Assembly (NCBI RefSeq): GCF_002834145.1
Contig: NZ_PHNT01000001.1
Span: 1-64,000, forward strand
Reading direction: 5' to 3'
Source of the DNA: Roseovarius salinarum
Lineage (GTDB): Bacteria; Pseudomonadota; Alphaproteobacteria; Rhodobacterales; Rhodobacteraceae
DNA length: 64,000 bases
Position 1 is the stretch's first letter; each line of letters begins with the position of its first letter. This document shows positions 47,848 to 57,898 of the stretch, in pieces. The position numbers and the translations under genes were made by a program. The notes below the pieces were generated by a model. The model was not told where the DNA came from, searched no databases, and saw only the letters and a program-made list of their open reading frames with translations.

Positions 47848-50391
47848 CTAGGAAATCTTGTCGGCGACCGCCAGCTGTGCGGCAGCGAGTCGCGCCACCG
47901 GCACCCGGAACGGCGAGCACGAGACGTAGTCGAAACCGGCAGCGCGGCAGAAGGCGATTGATTCGGGGTTGCCGCCGTGCTCGCCGCAGATGGAAAGAAC
48001 CAGTTCGGGGCACGCCGAGCGGCCCCGTTCGGCACCGATGGTCAGAAGCTCGCCCACGCCCTCGGTGTCGAGCGTGTGAAAGGGATCCTCGGGGTAGACG
48101 CCCTGCTGGACGTAATCGGACATGAAGCGGCCGGCATCGTCACGCGAGAGCCCGTAGGTCATCTGCGTCAGGTCATTCGTGCCGAAGCTCAGGAACGAGA
48201 CCTGCGGCGCGATGTCTGCGGCGCGCAGCGCGGCGCGCGGCGTTTCCACCATGACGCCCAGCCGAAAGGCGAAGTCGGTCCCCGTCTCGGACCGAACCGC
48301 GGCCGCGACGGCATCGATCCGCGCCTTCACCAGCGCCACCTCGCGGCGCGCGGAGACCAGCGGGATCATGATCTCGGGCACCACCGGGTCACCCTCCCGG
48401 CTGGCCTCGATCGTCGCCTCGAAGATCGCCCGCGCCTGCATCTCGTAGATTTCCGGCACGGTGACGCCCAGCCGCACGCCGCGCATCCCGAGCATGGGGT
48501 TGTATTCGCCCAGCGCCTCGACCCGCCGCGTGACCTCCGAGACGGGTATGTCCAGCGACTCGGCCAGCTCGCGGTGTCCCGCCCGGTCGGTGGGCAGGAA
48601 TTCGTGCAGCGGCGGGTCGAACAGCCGGATGCACACAGGCTGGCCCTGCATGATGCGGAACAGGTCGGTGAAATCCCCGCGCTGCATCGGCAGCAGGATT
48701 TCCAATGCCGCCGCACGGTCCTCGCTGGTGTCGGCGAAGATCATCTCGCGCATGGCCGTCAGGCGATCGGTTTCGAAGAACATGTGCTCGGTCCGGCACA
48801 ACCCTATGCCCTGCGCGCGGAACTTGCGGGCGACCTCGGCGTCGGCGGGCGTGTCGGCGTTGGCGCGCACGGCGATGTCGCGCACCGCGTCGGCCCAGCC
48901 CATGAGCGTCTGGAACGACGTGTCGCGCGCGGGTTCCAGCAGGGGCGCGCGCCCGGCCAGCACGTCGCCGTGGGTGCCGTCGACGGTGATCACGTCACCT
49001 TCCCTGAACACGCGGCCGTCGGGGGCGCGCAGCTGTTTCTTGCGCGTCTGGAACCGGATCTCGGAGGCGCCGACAACACAGGGCAGCCCCATGCCGCGGC
49101 CGATCACGGCGGCATGGCTGGTCATGCCGCCGCGTTCGGTCAGCACGGCCACGGCGGCATGCATGCCGCGGATGTCCTCGGGCGAGGTTTCGCGCCGAAC
49201 CAGGATGCATGCCTCGTCACGCGCGGCACAGGCCTGGGCGGCGGCGGCGGTGAACACGATGCGCCCCGTGGCCGCGCCGGGGCTGGCGGCCACACCGCGG
49301 CCGAGCACGTCGCGCGGCGCCTCCGGGTCGACCTGGCGGTGCAGCAGTTCGTTGAGCGCGCGCGGCTCCACCCGCATCAGCGCCTCTTGGCGCGAGATGA
49401 TGCCATCCTCGGCCAGCTTCACGGCGATCGCCACCGCCGCGCGGGCGGTGCGCGCCACGCGCACCCCGTCAAGCAGGTAGACCTTGCCGTTCTCGATGGT
49501 GAATTCGGCCTGCATCTCCTCGCGCAGCTTCTCGCGCATGAGCGCGGTGTAGCGCTCGAGATCGGCAAACGCCTCCGGTGCGAGCTCCTCGAGCGACGGC
49601 CCGCGCGGATCGCGTTCGAGGTAAAGCGCGTCGGCGCCCCCGGTCAGCGCCTCGCGCCCCTGGCTCTGGCTGAGGTAGCGGCCGGTGATCTGGCGCGCGC
49701 CGGTCTGGCTGTCCACCAGCTGGATCACGCCGGAGCCGCATTCGCCCTGCCCCAGCCCCAGCGCCATTTCCTGCACAACCAGGCCCAGCCCCGCGTCCGC
49801 GGGCGCCCCCTTGGCCTGCCGCAGCAGGCGGGCGGTGGTGCCTTCCCATGCCCGGGCCATGGACCGCAAAACCTCGGCCAGCTGCACGGCCGGATCCTGC
49901 GGGAACGGCTCCTCCGTCTCTTCCTCGTAGACATGCAATATCGCGCCAAGGCTCTCGGCGGGATCGTCGGTGCAGGCGTCGTCGAACGCGTCGGCGTCAA
50001 GCCGCGCGACATGCACGGCATAAGCCTGCACGAAGCGGCGATAGAGCGCGGCCGCCGCCGGCTTGCCGATGCGGTCGCACAGCTCGACGTAATGTGCGTC
50101 GTTCATGCCGATGTTGAGCACCGCGCCCGGCCCACCCCAGTCGGGGTCTTCCGACGACGGGCGCACGCACAGCAACGGCGACTGTCCGAACGGCGCCAGG
50201 AGCCCGGCCATGTCCGGCATCTCGCCGCCCGCGATCGCGTGGACGGCATCGAAGGACAGCGCCACCGTGGACGGTACCGGCAGATCCAGCCGCACCAGAC
50301 GCTGAAGGCACTTCGCCCGCCCGCCGTGCGTGTCGGCGGCAATCGGCGCATCAGGGGTGATCGGCGTGATATCGGGATCGCTTTGCTGCAC
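47848..50391 (-). CDS. ppdK: Pyruvate, phosphate dikinase-like PEP synthase
   Basis: An 847-residue enzyme. The N-terminal ATP-grasp part includes GGRAKCLQRLVRLDLPVPS and VRPSSEDPDWGGPGAVLNIG, the swivelling phosphohistidine domain GGMTSHAAVIGRGMGLPCV, and the C-terminal PEP-binding barrel ends with the catalytic Cys in SICGEHGG. It interconverts pyruvate and PEP. I prefer GTG at 50391 because AGAAGGA lies 7 bases upstream; ATGs at 50421 and 50439 add basic residues with no ribosome site. It is shorter and more divergent than typical PpdK. Confidence 0.9.
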   Translation of the reverse strand: MQQSDPDITPITPDAPIAADTHGGRAKCLQRLVRLDLPVPSTVALSFDAVHAIAGGEMPDMAGLLAPFGQSPLLCVRPSSEDPDWGGPGAVLNIGMNDAHYVELCDRIGKPAAAALYRRFVQAYAVHVARLDADAFDDACTDDPAESLGAILHVYEEETEEPFPQDPAVQLAEVLRSMARAWEGTTARLLRQAKGAPADAGLGLVVQEMALGLGQGECGSGVIQLVDSQTGARQITGRYLSQSQGREALTGGADALYLERDPRGPSLEELAPEAFADLERYTALMREKLREEMQAEFTIENGKVYLLDGVRVARTARAAVAIAVKLAEDGIISRQEALMRVEPRALNELLHRQVDPEAPRDVLGRGVAASPGAATGRIVFTAAAAQACAARDEACILVRRETSPEDIRGMHAAVAVLTERGGMTSHAAVIGRGMGLPCVVGASEIRFQTRKKQLRAPDGRVFREGDVITVDGTHGDVLAGRAPLLEPARDTSFQTLMGWADAVRDIAVRANADTPADAEVARKFRAQGIGLCRTEHMFFETDRLTAMREMIFADTSEDRAAALEILLPMQRGDFTDLFRIMQGQPVCIRLFDPPLHEFLPTDRAGHRELAESLDIPVSEVTRRVEALGEYNPMLGMRGVRLGVTVPEIYEMQARAIFEATIEASREGDPVVPEIMIPLVSARREVALVKARIDAVAAAVRSETGTDFAFRLGVMVETPRAALRAADIAPQVSFLSFGTNDLTQMTYGLSRDDAGRFMSDYVQQGVYPEDPFHTLDTEGVGELLTIGAERGRSACPELVLSICGEHGGNPESIAFCRAAGFDYVSCSPFRVPVARLAAAQLAVADKIS

Positions 50392-50532
50392 TGCGGCGTC
50401 CTTCTTTCGTGGCCGCAGCATACGCCGCGTGCGGCGCATGGCAAGGGCAACCGCGCCGCGCCGTGGCCCGTGGGCGACGCCCTGGGCCGGCGACGAACGC
50501 GGCGCCGCCCGGCCAAAGGCCGCCGGCGCGCC

Positions 50533-52788
50533 CTAGCCTTCCAGCCGGCGCAGGTCGGCGGCCTGCAGGCAGATGCGCCGGATCCGGCTGAGCAGGTTGA
50601 GCCGGTTGCGCCGCACCACCTGGTTGTCGGTGTTGACCTGAACGGTGTCGAAGAAGGCGTCGATCGGCCCGCGCAGCGCGGCCATCGCGGCCATCGCGCG
50701 GGCGAAATCCTCCTGCCCGATGGCCTCGGCGATCGTAACCTCGCCGGTTTCCAGCGCCGCGAACAGGTCACGCTCCACCTCGGTCTCGAAGAAGCGTTCC
50801 TCGGCGCCCATGGAGTATTCCACGCCGTCGGCCTCCTCGGCCTGGGTGAGGATGCGGTCGACGCGCTTGAACCCCTGCACGAGGTTCTCGCCGTCGTCGG
50901 TTTCCAGCACCTCGGCCAACGCGCGGGCGCGGGAGACGACCAGCGTCAGGTCGTCGCCGCCATCGGTGGCAAGGCAAGCATCGATCACGTCGTGGCGCAG
51001 CCCTTCCTCGCGCAGCGCCACCTTGAGACGGTCGTGGATGAACACCAGCAAATCGGTGGATATGTCGGGCACGGCGTCGCCCACCGTGCGCAGCAGACTT
51101 CCGTCGCCGGTGTCGGGCGCACCATCGCGGTGGGCCAAGCGTTCGCACACGGCGCGGAAGGCTGCACCGAAGACGCCGTATTCACGGAGTTCGCCCAGGA
51201 TTTCCTCGAGCGTGTCAATCTCGCCGTCGCGCGCGGTCTCGCGGTTGAGCGCGATCTTGTGGCGCAGGATCTGGCGATCGAGGAGTTGGTCGAGCCTGAG
51301 ACGGTGCCCCCCCTCCACGATGATGCGGATCACGCCAAGGGCGGCACGGCGCAACGCGAAGGGGTCTTTCGATCCGGTGGGCTTCTCGCCGATCACCCAG
51401 AACCCGGCCAGCATGTCGAGCTTGTCGGCCAGCGCCACGGCCACCGATACGGGCGCGCGCGGCACCGCGTCGTTCGGACCAAGCGGGGCGTAATGCTCCT
51501 CGCAGGCGGTCGCGACCTCATCGGGCAGGTCGGCGGCGGCGGCGTAGTAGCGGCCCATCGTGCCCTGAAGCTCGGGGAACTCGCCGACCATCTCGGATTC
51601 AAGGTCGGCCTTGGCCACCCGCGCGGCGGAGTCGGCCAGCTCGGCGTCGGCACCCACACGCTGCGCCACGTCGGCGGCCAGCGCGCGGATCCGGGCGATG
51701 CGTGCCGCCTGGCTGCCGAGCTGGCGTTCGAAGGTGACGTTTTGCAATTGTGTCAGCCAGTCGTCCATGCCCGCGCGTGCGACGGTCAGGTCGTTGTCCC
51801 AGAAGAACTTTGCGTCGGCCAGCCGCGCGGCCAGCACCTTCCGGTTGCCGGCGAGGATCGTCGCGCCGTCGTCGGCGGTCTCGCGGTTGGCGACGGTGAC
51901 GAAGCGCTCGATCCGGCCCGATTTCGGATTGCGCACCGAGAAGAACTTCTGGTGTTCCTTCATCGAGGTCTGCAGCACCTCGGGCGGAAGCTCGAGGAAA
52001 TCCGCGCCGATCCCGCCCATCAGCGCCACCGGCCACTCCACGAGCCCGGCGACCTCGGCCAGAAGGCCCGGGTCCTCCACCAGCTCCAGCCCGGAGGCGA
52101 AGGCGAGGTTGCCCGCCTCCTGGCGGATGTGGTCGGCGCGCTCCTGCGCGTCCAGCAGCACGTGATCGCGCCGCAATTTCGCGCGATAGTCGTCGAAGCA
52201 GGTGACGGCGAACCGCCCCGCCCCCATGAACCGGTGCCCGCAGGTCGTGTCGCCCGCGCGGATGCCGTCGATCTCGAAATCGACCGTGCGCGCCTCGCCG
52301 GCGTCGTCGGTCAGGATGCACAGGATCGAATGCAGCGGCCGCACCCAGCGCAGGCTGCCCGCTCCCCAGCGCATCGACTTGGGCCAGGGGAAATTGCGGA
52401 TCACCTCGCCCAGCACCTCGGCCACGATGGCATCGGCGGGCCGGCCGGGATGGGTGACCCGGGCGATGTAGACCTTTCCCTTCTTGTCCTCGCCAACCTC
52501 GAGATCCTCGCGCGCCACACCGGCGCCGCGCAGGAAGCCCTCGATCGCCTTGTCGGGCGCGTCCACCCGCGGGCCGCGGCGTTCCTCGGTCACCGTCGGG
52601 CTTTCGGCCAGCAGCCCCTGCACCGTCAGCGCCAGCCGCCGCGGGGTCGAGAACGCCTCGGCGCCGGCATAGGTCAACCCGGCCTCGACCAGCCCGTCGG
52701 TCATGCGGGTCTTGAGATCCTCGGCGGCGCGTCTCTGCATGCGCGCGGGGATTTCCTCGGAAAACAGTTCGATGAGAAGATCGGGCAT
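50533..52788 (-). CDS. glyS: Glycine--tRNA ligase beta subunit
   Basis: A 751-residue protein starting MPDLLIELFSEEIPARMQ, the standard GlyS N-terminus, with GHRFMGAG and the central WPKSMRWG motif. The C-terminal part has HD-type and anticodon-binding regions (AFFDTVQVNTDNQVVRRNRL). It forms the alpha2-beta2 enzyme with GlyQ. It lies 2 bases after a small gene that is inserted between glyQ and glyS. Confidence 0.97.
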   Translation of the reverse strand: MPDLLIELFSEEIPARMQRRAAEDLKTRMTDGLVEAGLTYAGAEAFSTPRRLALTVQGLLAESPTVTEERRGPRVDAPDKAIEGFLRGAGVAREDLEVGEDKKGKVYIARVTHPGRPADAIVAEVLGEVIRNFPWPKSMRWGAGSLRWVRPLHSILCILTDDAGEARTVDFEIDGIRAGDTTCGHRFMGAGRFAVTCFDDYRAKLRRDHVLLDAQERADHIRQEAGNLAFASGLELVEDPGLLAEVAGLVEWPVALMGGIGADFLELPPEVLQTSMKEHQKFFSVRNPKSGRIERFVTVANRETADDGATILAGNRKVLAARLADAKFFWDNDLTVARAGMDDWLTQLQNVTFERQLGSQAARIARIRALAADVAQRVGADAELADSAARVAKADLESEMVGEFPELQGTMGRYYAAAADLPDEVATACEEHYAPLGPNDAVPRAPVSVAVALADKLDMLAGFWVIGEKPTGSKDPFALRRAALGVIRIIVEGGHRLRLDQLLDRQILRHKIALNRETARDGEIDTLEEILGELREYGVFGAAFRAVCERLAHRDGAPDTGDGSLLRTVGDAVPDISTDLLVFIHDRLKVALREEGLRHDVIDACLATDGGDDLTLVVSRARALAEVLETDDGENLVQGFKRVDRILTQAEEADGVEYSMGAEERFFETEVERDLFAALETGEVTIAEAIGQEDFARAMAAMAALRGPIDAFFDTVQVNTDNQVVRRNRLNLLSRIRRICLQAADLRRLEG

Positions 52789-52790
52789 GC

Positions 52791-53321
52791 CTACTGGTAT
52801 CCTTCGGGTGGTTCGGGGCAGTCGGCGGGGGCGGGCCGGCCGTCGAAGACCACCTCGCCGCAGCGGTTGATCTGGTGCCAGACGTAGCCGCGTCCCTCCC
52901 GCGTGACGGCAACGACCCGGTCGATGCCGTAACGCAGGTTCTTGTGGCCCAGGAAGGCCCGCGCGCGCCCCTCCTCGAGCGCGGCGCCGAGGGCCTCGGC
53001 GTCGAAGCACTCGAACCAGCTTGGCGCAACCAGCGGCTCGGCCTCCGGGTACGGCTCAAAGGTCTGCGACAGCATTGCCGGGCGTGCCTGCGTGGTGAAG
53101 CAGGCGCGGTAGCGGATGGGCGAGCTTGCCGCGTCGATGGCGCGGAAACCCTCGTGCGCCAGCGGCTCGGGCTCACCGGTCTCGAGGGAAGTCAGCTGGA
53201 CGTCCTGCGCACCCGTCGGCTCGACCGTCTCGTAGAAATGATAGACCTGAAGGTAATACATGCCGCCGCCCGCCAGAAGCGCCGTCACCAGGATGATGAT
53301 GCCAATGATCTTGCCGGTCAC
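52791..53321 (-). CDS. Small membrane-anchored protein between glyQ and glyS (DUF6446-like)
   Basis: A 176-residue protein. It begins at GTG 53321, overlapping the glyQ stop as GTGA, and has one N-terminal membrane helix ([25 protein letters not shown]). The rest is probably periplasmic, with three cysteines and a tail ending [10 protein letters not shown] associate it with the DUF6446 family of Rhodobacterales; no function is known. The position inside glyQ-glyS, with 4-base overlap on one side and a 2-base gap on the other, means it is coexpressed with the synthetase. Confidence 0.78.
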   Translation of the reverse strand: MTGKIIGIIILVTALLAGGGMYYLQVYHFYETVEPTGAQDVQLTSLETGEPEPLAHEGFRAIDAASSPIRYRACFTTQARPAMLSQTFEPYPEAEPLVAPSWFECFDAEALGAALEEGRARAFLGHKNLRYGIDRVVAVTREGRGYVWHQINRCGEVVFDGRPAPADCPEPPEGYQ

Positions 53322-54247
53322 CCCGCGTGCCCCCCGGCGGCGGTCTGCACGAAGGCGTCCGCGCACTTGCGCGCCAGCGCGCGCACGCGGCCGATGTAGG
53401 CCTGCCGCTCGGTGGGCGAGATCACGCCGCGCGCGTCCAGAAGGTTGAAGATGTGGCTGGCCTTGATGCACTGGTCATAGGCGGGATGCGCCATGACGAT
53501 GCGCTGGCCGGTCCTGGGGTCCTCGTGCGGGTGCGACAGGATCGCCTCGCACTCGGTCTCGGCGTCCTCGAAGTGCCGCAGCAGCATCTCGGTTTCTGCC
53601 ACGTCGAAGTTGAAGCGCGAATACTCCTGCTCGGTCTGGCGAAAGACGTCGGCATAGGACAGCGCGATCGGAGCGTCGGGGTCGTTGTAGGGCATCTCCA
53701 TCACGTGATCGATGCCCAGCACGTACATCGCCAGCCGCTCGATCCCGTATGTCAGCTCGCCCGAGACCGGCTTGCAATCGTGCCCGCCGACCTGCTGGAA
53801 GTAGGTGAACTGCGACACCTCCATGCCGTCGCACCACACCTCCCAGCCGAGCCCCCAGGCGCCCAGGGTGGGGCTTTCCCAGTCGTCCTCGACGAAGCGG
53901 ATGTCGTGCAGCGCCATGTCGATGCCGATGGCCTCGAGACTTCCGAGGTAAAGCTCCTGCAGGTCCGTCGGGCTGGGTTTGATCAGCACCTGGAACTGGT
54001 AGTAGTGCTGCAGCCGGTTGGGGTTCTCGCCATAGCGCCCGTCGGTGGGCCGGCGCGACGGCTGGACGTAGGCCGCCGCCCAGGGCTGCGTGCCAAGGCT
54101 GCGCAGCGTGGTCGCCGGGTGGAAGGTGCCCGCGCCCACCTCCATGTCATAGGGCTGCATGATCGCGCAGCCCTTCGCCGCCCAATAGTCCTGAAGCCGC
54201 AGGATGACCTCCTGGAAACTGCGCGGTTTGCCCGGATTTTCCGCCAT
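53318..54247 (-). CDS. glyQ: Glycine--tRNA ligase alpha subunit
   Basis: A 309-residue catalytic alpha subunit. Motifs are [39 protein letters not shown] and [25 protein letters not shown]. The start at 54247 has GGAG. It charges tRNA-Gly together with GlyS. It leads the glyQ-small gene-glyS operon. Confidence 0.98.
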   Translation of the reverse strand: MAENPGKPRSFQEVILRLQDYWAAKGCAIMQPYDMEVGAGTFHPATTLRSLGTQPWAAAYVQPSRRPTDGRYGENPNRLQHYYQFQVLIKPSPTDLQELYLGSLEAIGIDMALHDIRFVEDDWESPTLGAWGLGWEVWCDGMEVSQFTYFQQVGGHDCKPVSGELTYGIERLAMYVLGIDHVMEMPYNDPDAPIALSYADVFRQTEQEYSRFNFDVAETEMLLRHFEDAETECEAILSHPHEDPRTGQRIVMAHPAYDQCIKASHIFNLLDARGVISPTERQAYIGRVRALARKCADAFVQTAAGGHAG

Positions 54248-54409
54248 TGTCGCTCTCCGCCGCCGGCTGCTGTTTCGCCCGCACGACATACGGTGACGCC
54301 CCGGCGGGGTCAATCAACCGCGACGTCATATTTTTTCTATGCAGGCCGGGGTGGTGCGGGTAAGGATGTCGAAACATAACCCGGAAACGCACGATAACGG
54401 CATAACGCG

Positions 54410-56266
54410 ATGAAACGGATTTTTCTGGCTTTTTCCCTTGCAGTCACGACCGCCCTGGGGGCCGCGCCCGGCCCCGCCCTTGCGCAGCAGCGGGCCGCTG
54501 CCGACGAACTGGTCTGGATCCAGATCGAATCCCAGCCGAGCCTGGGCGCGGCACAGGCCGCGCTGCGGCGCCTGTCGGCACGGATGGAAAACGTGGCGGG
54601 CTTCACGGCGGGCGGCGGATGGTACGCCGTGGCGCTTGGCCCCTACCGGGCGGACACGGCGCGGCAGGTCCTGCGCGACTATACCGCGAGGGGGTTGATC
54701 GCCCGCGACAGCTTCATCGCGCAGAACGCCCAGTTCGGACGCCAGATCTGGCCGGTGGGTGCCGAGACCCTGCAACGGGCGCGCGCGCAGAACGCAGATG
54801 CCGCCGCGGCGCAAGCGGCCGCTGGGCAAGTGCAGCCCGAGGCCCAGGTACAACCCGAGGCGTCACAGTCCGACGCGCAAGACGCGTCCGGCAATGACGC
54901 ACAGGTCGTCGCGCAGGCCCAGACCTCGTTCAACGAACTGCCGCAGGAAACCCGGCGCGAAGCCCGGCAAAGCGAATACCGGCTGAGCCGGCAGGAAAAG
55001 ATGGACCTTCAGATCGCGCTGAAATGGGCGGGCCACTACAAGGGCCGCATTGATGCCGCCTTCGGCCCGGGGACGCGCGGCGCGATGGCGAACTGGCAAC
55101 GCGAGAATGGCTACGAGCCGACCTCGGTGCTGACCACGCGGCAGCGCGCCGAGCTTCTGGCGCAATACAATGCCGTGCTTGACGGGCTGGGCGTCGAGAT
55201 GGTCCGCGACGAAAACGCCGGCATCGAGATGAAGATGCCCACCGAGGTCGTGGCCTTCTACCAGTACCAGGCCCCTTTCGCCCATTACGACCCCATCGGC
55301 GAGATCGAGAACGCGCGCGTGCTGCTCATCAGCCAGGAAGGCGACCGCAACACCCTGCACGGGCTCTACGATATCATGCAGACACTCGAGATCGTCCCGG
55401 GCGAAGGACCGCGCGAGCGTGACGGCAACTCCTTCAAGCTGGTGGGCGAGAACCAGAAAATCGTTTCCCACACAGAGGCCACGCTGCGCGGCGGGCGCAT
55501 CAAGGGCTTCACGCTGGTCTGGCCCGCCGGAGACGAGGACCGGCGCACCCGTCTGCTGGACGCGATGCAGGACAGCTTCACGCGTCTTGACGGTGTCCTG
55601 CCGCCGACCGCGGGCGCCGACGCGCAGCAAAGCGTCGACCTCGTCTCGGGGCTGGCGGTGCGCACGCCGATGAAGTCGCGGTCGGGTTTCTACGTCGACC
55701 GTTCGGGCACGGTGGTGACCACGGCAAGCGTCACGCGGGGCTGCGGCCGGATCACCCTTGAAGGCGAATACGAGGCCGAAGTCGCCGTGCGTGACGACGC
55801 GCTGGGTATCGCGGTCTTGCGCCCGAAAGAGCCGCTCGCGCCCATGGCCGTCGCTGCCTTTCCGCGGTCCGCGCCGCGACTGAAATCCGACGTGGCCGTC
55901 GCCGGGTATTCCTATGGCGGGATGCTGAACGCCCCCACGCTGACCTACGGCCAGCTCGCCGCCCTGCAGGGCCTTCAAGGCGAGGAGAAACTGGAACGGC
56001 TGGCCCTCGACGCGATGGACGGCGATGCCGGCGGCCCGGTCATGGACACCGGCGGCACCGTTCTGGGCATGCTGCTGCCCGAGCGCGAGAGCGACCGCAC
56101 GCTGCCCGACGGCGTGAGCTTTGCCGCCGACGCGGCGGCCCTGAGGGACCTCCTCCAGGAGGCCGGCATCACCACCAGCCAGGCCAACGGGAACGGCCCC
56201 CTGGCACCGGCCGAGCTGACCGACCGGGCACGCGGCATGACCGTTCTGGTGAGCTGCTGGGAATGA
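54410..56266 (+). CDS. Secreted trypsin-fold protein lacking catalytic residues, with SPOR-like and peptidoglycan-binding domains
   Basis: A 618-residue protein with a signal peptide (ending PALAQQ), an N-terminal SPOR-like repeat (about 33-110), a Gln/Ala-rich linker and a peptidoglycan-binding domain (about 190-245, LQIALKWAGHYKGRIDAAFGPGTRGAM). The trypsin-like domain is C-terminal (about 415-600). The catalytic His is replaced (TTASV, S440) and the nucleophile motif reads GDAGGP with Ala540 instead of Ser. It is therefore probably a pseudoprotease: a wall-bound scaffold or binding protein. It is divergent from glyQ. Confidence 0.82.
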   Translation: MKRIFLAFSLAVTTALGAAPGPALAQQRAAADELVWIQIESQPSLGAAQAALRRLSARMENVAGFTAGGGWYAVALGPYRADTARQVLRDYTARGLIARDSFIAQNAQFGRQIWPVGAETLQRARAQNADAAAAQAAAGQVQPEAQVQPEASQSDAQDASGNDAQVVAQAQTSFNELPQETRREARQSEYRLSRQEKMDLQIALKWAGHYKGRIDAAFGPGTRGAMANWQRENGYEPTSVLTTRQRAELLAQYNAVLDGLGVEMVRDENAGIEMKMPTEVVAFYQYQAPFAHYDPIGEIENARVLLISQEGDRNTLHGLYDIMQTLEIVPGEGPRERDGNSFKLVGENQKIVSHTEATLRGGRIKGFTLVWPAGDEDRRTRLLDAMQDSFTRLDGVLPPTAGADAQQSVDLVSGLAVRTPMKSRSGFYVDRSGTVVTTASVTRGCGRITLEGEYEAEVAVRDDALGIAVLRPKEPLAPMAVAAFPRSAPRLKSDVAVAGYSYGGMLNAPTLTYGQLAALQGLQGEEKLERLALDAMDGDAGGPVMDTGGTVLGMLLPERESDRTLPDGVSFAADAAALRDLLQEAGITTSQANGNGPLAPAELTDRARGMTVLVSCWE

Positions 56267-56299
56267 TCGCTTCGGGCGGCGGCGCCGCCGCCGGGGATT

Positions 56300-57898
56300 T
56301 CAGGCAAGCTGCCCCGGCGCCACGCGTATGAGCGTTGGCCGGTCCGCGGCGAACGCCCCGGACACCGCCGCACGCAGGGCATCGGCATCGCGCGGGGTTT
56401 CGGCGCGCGCACCGTAGGCACGCGCCAGCGCCGCGAAGTCGGGATTGTGGGCCACCACGGCGTTGGGCGCGATCTGCGCGCCCACCATGCTGTCCTCGAT
56501 CTCGCCCAGCTTGGTGTTGTCCCACAGCAGGATCGGCAGCGGCAGGCCCAGCTCCACGGCCGTGCCCATCTCCTGCACGGTGTACTGGAAACCGTAGTCG
56601 CCGGCGATGGCCAGCGTCGGCCGGCCCGGCCGCGCCACCGCACCGCCGATCGCGGCCGGCAGCGCATATCCCAGCGTGCCGAAGCCGCAGGGATGGTGCC
56701 AGTGGCCCGGCCGGCTGACCGGCCAGACCTCGTTCGCGGCATAGGCGAACTGCGTCATGTCCGAGAAGATCATCGTGTCCTCGGGCACCGCCTCGGCCAG
56801 CACGTCGCAGACCGGCACGATGCCGGGGCGCTCGGTATCCACCGCCGCGCGCCAGCGCATGCGCGCCGCGGCGACCTCCTGCGCCGACCAGCCGTCGGCG
56901 GGCGCGGGAAGCGCGCGCTGCAACAGGGCTTCGGCCACGGCCGCCGCATCGGCCTGGATCGCGGTGGCGGTGCCCGGCGCCGCGGCGAGCTGCGCGGGAT
57001 CGACGTCGACGCGGATCAGGGGGGCGGTGTGCCCCAGCTCGCGCCGCCACAGATCCACCTCGGCCAATTCCGTGCCGACGGCGACCACCACGTCCGCCGA
57101 GGCGATCACCCCGGCGCTGTCGGGGCGCGCAAGGTAGCTGCCGAAATCCAGCGGCGCGTCGGCACCCATGATCCCGCGGCCGGCATAGGTGGTGAAGCTG
57201 GCCGCGTTCAGCCGGCGGATGACCTGCCGCCAGGCATCCGCGCCGGCCACGGCGCCCCCGCCAAGGATGAAGAGCGGCCGCCGCGCACCCTCCAGCGCCG
57301 CGACCAGCCGATCCAGCGCCGCCGCATCCACCGGGCGGGCAGGTGCAACCGACGGCGCGGCCGGGAACGGTTGGGCCTCGGCCTGCAAGGTCCCGATGGG
57401 CACCTGCAGGTGCCGCGGCCGGGGCCGCCCGCACCGCATCTCGTCCAGGGCGCGGTCGATCAGGGCGTAGGCGGACACGGCATCGCGCGCCTCGAGGCTC
57501 CATTCGCACACGGTGGCCCCCGCGCCGACCTGGTCGCGCATCTGGTGCAACTGGCCACGCGTGGCCGCCGTCTCGTCCAGGCAAGACGAGATCGCCAGGA
57601 CCGGCACGCTGTCGGAATAGGCCTGACCCAGCGGCGTCATGGTGTTGCACAGCCCCGGCCCGGTGATGACATAGGCAATGCCCGGCTTGCCGCTGGCGCG
57701 CGCGTAGCCGTCGGCCATGAAACCGGCCCCCTGTTCATGTCGCGCGAGCACGTGGGTGATGCCGGCCTCCTCGATACCGCGATACATCTCCTGGTTGTGC
57801 ACGCCGGGGATGCCGAAGATCGTGTCCACCCCCCTTGCCCGCAGCAGGTGGCTGATCTGCGCGCCCAGCGGGCGGCGTTCGGCGGTTGAGGCGGTCAT
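56300..57898 (-). CDS. Thiamine-diphosphate-dependent decarboxylase/synthase (acetolactate synthase-like)
   Basis: A 532-residue TPP enzyme. The activating glutamate is in LARHEQGAGFMADGYARASG, and the TPP motif is IAGDYGFQYTVQEMGTAVELGLPLPILLWDN. The N-terminus GVDTIFGIPGVHNQEMYRGI is like AruI, the 5-guanidino-2-oxopentanoate decarboxylase, more than true acetolactate synthase. The substrate is not settled. No small regulatory subunit is near. Its ATG overlaps the trkH stop by one base (TGATG), so it is translationally coupled to trkH. Confidence 0.82.
   Translation of the reverse strand: MTASTAERRPLGAQISHLLRARGVDTIFGIPGVHNQEMYRGIEEAGITHVLARHEQGAGFMADGYARASGKPGIAYVITGPGLCNTMTPLGQAYSDSVPVLAISSCLDETAATRGQLHQMRDQVGAGATVCEWSLEARDAVSAYALIDRALDEMRCGRPRPRHLQVPIGTLQAEAQPFPAAPSVAPARPVDAAALDRLVAALEGARRPLFILGGGAVAGADAWRQVIRRLNAASFTTYAGRGIMGADAPLDFGSYLARPDSAGVIASADVVVAVGTELAEVDLWRRELGHTAPLIRVDVDPAQLAAAPGTATAIQADAAAVAEALLQRALPAPADGWSAQEVAAARMRWRAAVDTERPGIVPVCDVLAEAVPEDTMIFSDMTQFAYAANEVWPVSRPGHWHHPCGFGTLGYALPAAIGGAVARPGRPTLAIAGDYGFQYTVQEMGTAVELGLPLPILLWDNTKLGEIEDSMVGAQIAPNAVVAHNPDFAALARAYGARAETPRDADALRAAVSGAFAADRPTLIRVAPGQLA

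Noticed and set aside
47977-52887. Very long open frame on the + strand (over 1600 codons) opposite ppdK and glyS
   Set aside because: It is antisense to two certain genes. High GC with G/C third positions removes stops from the complementary frame, and the translation shows no family motifs.
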